From: Nematopogon swammerdamellus
Lineage: Eukaryota > Arthropoda > Insecta > Lepidoptera > Adelidae
Assembly: GCA_946902875.1 (NCBI GenBank)
Contig: OX336348.1
Location: forward strand, 16,455,741 to 16,519,740
DNA length: 64,000 nucleotides
Direction: 5' to 3'
This document shows, in pieces, positions 62,618-64,000 of the stretch. The notes beneath the pieces are model-generated. The model did not search any database, was not told the origin of the DNA, and saw only the letters and a list, made by a program, of their open reading frames with translations. Position numbers and translations under genes: made by a program. Every line of letters begins with the position of its first letter. The stretch's first letter is position 1.

Positions 62618-64000
62618 CTCGAATAAGTAAGTAACTGAGGGCGAGGCCGAAGGCCGAGCTGCGGTTAAGAATACCATAAACCTTCTCGAAGACAGTAAGT
62701 AACTATGGGTGAGGCCGAAGGCCGAGCTGCGTTCAGGAAGACGAATAACCTTCTCGAAGACAGTAAGTAACTATGGGCGAGGCCGAAGGCCGAGCTGCGT
62801 TCAGGAAAACGATAAACCTTCTCGAAGACAGTAAGTAACTATGGGCGAGGCCGAAGGCCGAGTTGCGTTCAGGAAGACGAATAACCTTCTCGAAGACTGT
62901 AAGTAACTATGGGCGAGGCCGAAGGCCGAGCTGCGTTCAGGAATACGATAAACCTTCTCGAGACAGTAAGTAACCATGGGCGAGGCCGAAGGCCGAGCTG
63001 CGTTCAAGAAGACGATAAACCTTCTCGATGATAGTAAGTAACTATGGGCGAGGCCGAAGGCCGAGCTGCGTTCAGGAAGACGATAAACCTTCTCGAAGAC
63101 AGTAAGTAACCATGGGCGAGGCCGAAGGCCGAGCTGCGTTCAAGAAGACGATACACCTTCTCGAAGACAGTAAGTAACTATGGGCGAGGCCGAAGGCCGA
63201 GCTGCGTTCAGGAAGACGATACACCTTCTCGAAGACAGTAAGTAACTATGGGTGAGGCCGGAGGCCGAGCTGCGTTCAGGAAGACGATAAACCTTCTCGA
63301 AGAGAGTAAGTAACTGTGGGCGAGGCCGAAGGCCGAGCTGCGTTCAGGAAGACGATAAACCTTCTCGAAGACAGTAAGTAACCATGGGCGAGGCCGAAGG
63401 CCGAGCTGCGTTAAAGAAGACGATAAACCTTCTCGAAGACAGTTAGTAACTATGGGCGAGGCCGAAGGCCGAGCTGCGTTCAAGAAGACGACAAACGTTC
63501 TCGAAGACAGTAAGTAACTATGGGCGAGGCCGAAGGCCGAGCTGCGTTCAGGAAGACGATAAACCTTCTCGAAGACAGTAAGTAACCATGGGCGAGGCCG
63601 AAGGCCGAGCTGCGTTCAAGAAGACCATAAACCTTCTCGAAGACAGTAAGTAACTATGGGCGAGGCCGAAGGCCGAGCTGCGTTTAGGAAGACGATAAAC
63701 CTTCTCGAAGACAGTAAGTAACTATGGGTGAGGCCGAAGGCCGAGCTGCGTTTAGGAAGACGATAAACCTTCTCGAAGAGAGTAAGTAACTATGGGCGAG
63801 GCCGAAGGCCGAGCTGCGTTCAAGAAGACGATAAACCTTCTCGAAGACAGTAAGTAACTATGGGTGAGGCCGAAGGCCGAGCTGCGTTCAGAAAGACGAT
63901 AAACCTGCTCGAAGACAGTAAGTAACTATGGGCGAGGCCGAAGGCCGAGCTGCGTTCAGGTAGACAAATAACCTTCTCGAAGACAGTAAGTAACTATGGG
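62618..64000 (+). repeat. 68-bp tandem array D, about twenty units, runs off the window
   Basis: Very regular 68-bp units (for example cores at 63063, 63131 and 63199), each with GGGCGAGGCCGAAGGCCGAG, GTTCAGGAAGACGATAAACC and CGAAGACAGTAAGTAACTAT. It is more homogeneous than arrays A to C, which suggests recent expansion. Confidence 0.95.

Overview
This window is eukaryotic and almost certainly from an insect, most likely a moth or butterfly (Lepidoptera). It has spliced exons with GT/AG sites, no operons, and very dense nested transposable elements. The dispersed repeats look familiar from lepidopteran genomes: repeats opening CCGGCCAAGTGCGAGTCGGAC, repeats carrying AGGGTTCCGTACC, and CGCGGGC...CTAG Helitron-type ends. 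The species call is inference.

Host gene: the only convincing host coding sequence is on the minus strand. It is a three-exon Ig-FN3 module of a giant muscle protein of the twitchin/projectin type. It occurs four times: 1206-2112, 48207-49205, 52177-53174 and 60097-61094. The exons are 140, 235/238 and 195/198 bp. The complete cassettes are multiples of three with phase-1 outer boundaries, so they can be spliced head to tail or skipped without losing frame. Copies 2-4 share introns and flanks and look like tandem segmental duplications. Copy 1 is more diverged and probably lost a splice donor.

Layout: 1-692 is a 95-bp minisatellite. 2250-6140 is an I/Jockey-like LINE with ORF1 and most of ORF2, placed in the intron of cassette 1 and cut by a foldback element. 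6140-9335 is a composite TIR element whose inverted copy lies at 56206-58791. 10686-10796 is a THAP-domain remnant. 12430-13322 and 24538-25354 are ORF1 and endonuclease of one LINE split by a 10.3-kb segment with long inverted ends (14045-24358), which itself holds CR1/Jockey-type LINE copies and a 102-bp minisatellite. 25351-29440 is a 68-bp repeat array in a Helitron-like element, interrupted by another LINE. 31280-35190 holds a roughly 128-bp minisatellite with two LINE insertions. 35750-47728 is a foldback element split by an AT-rich palindromic repeat, a complete BEL/Pao LTR retrotransposon (37733-45477) and a hairpin-rich segment (45478-47050). 47770-61270 is the tandem cassette region with foldbacks, 68-bp arrays and a Penelope-like fragment. 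61272-64000 is a hAT-like end, a foldback and a last 68-bp array running off the window.

The genes do not form a pathway. The useful reading is evolutionary: an exon cassette duplicated in tandem while mobile elements expanded its introns. Because cassette copies and element copies recur, several insertions can be dated against an empty site within the window itself. No RNA genes, CRISPR arrays or bacterial features were found.
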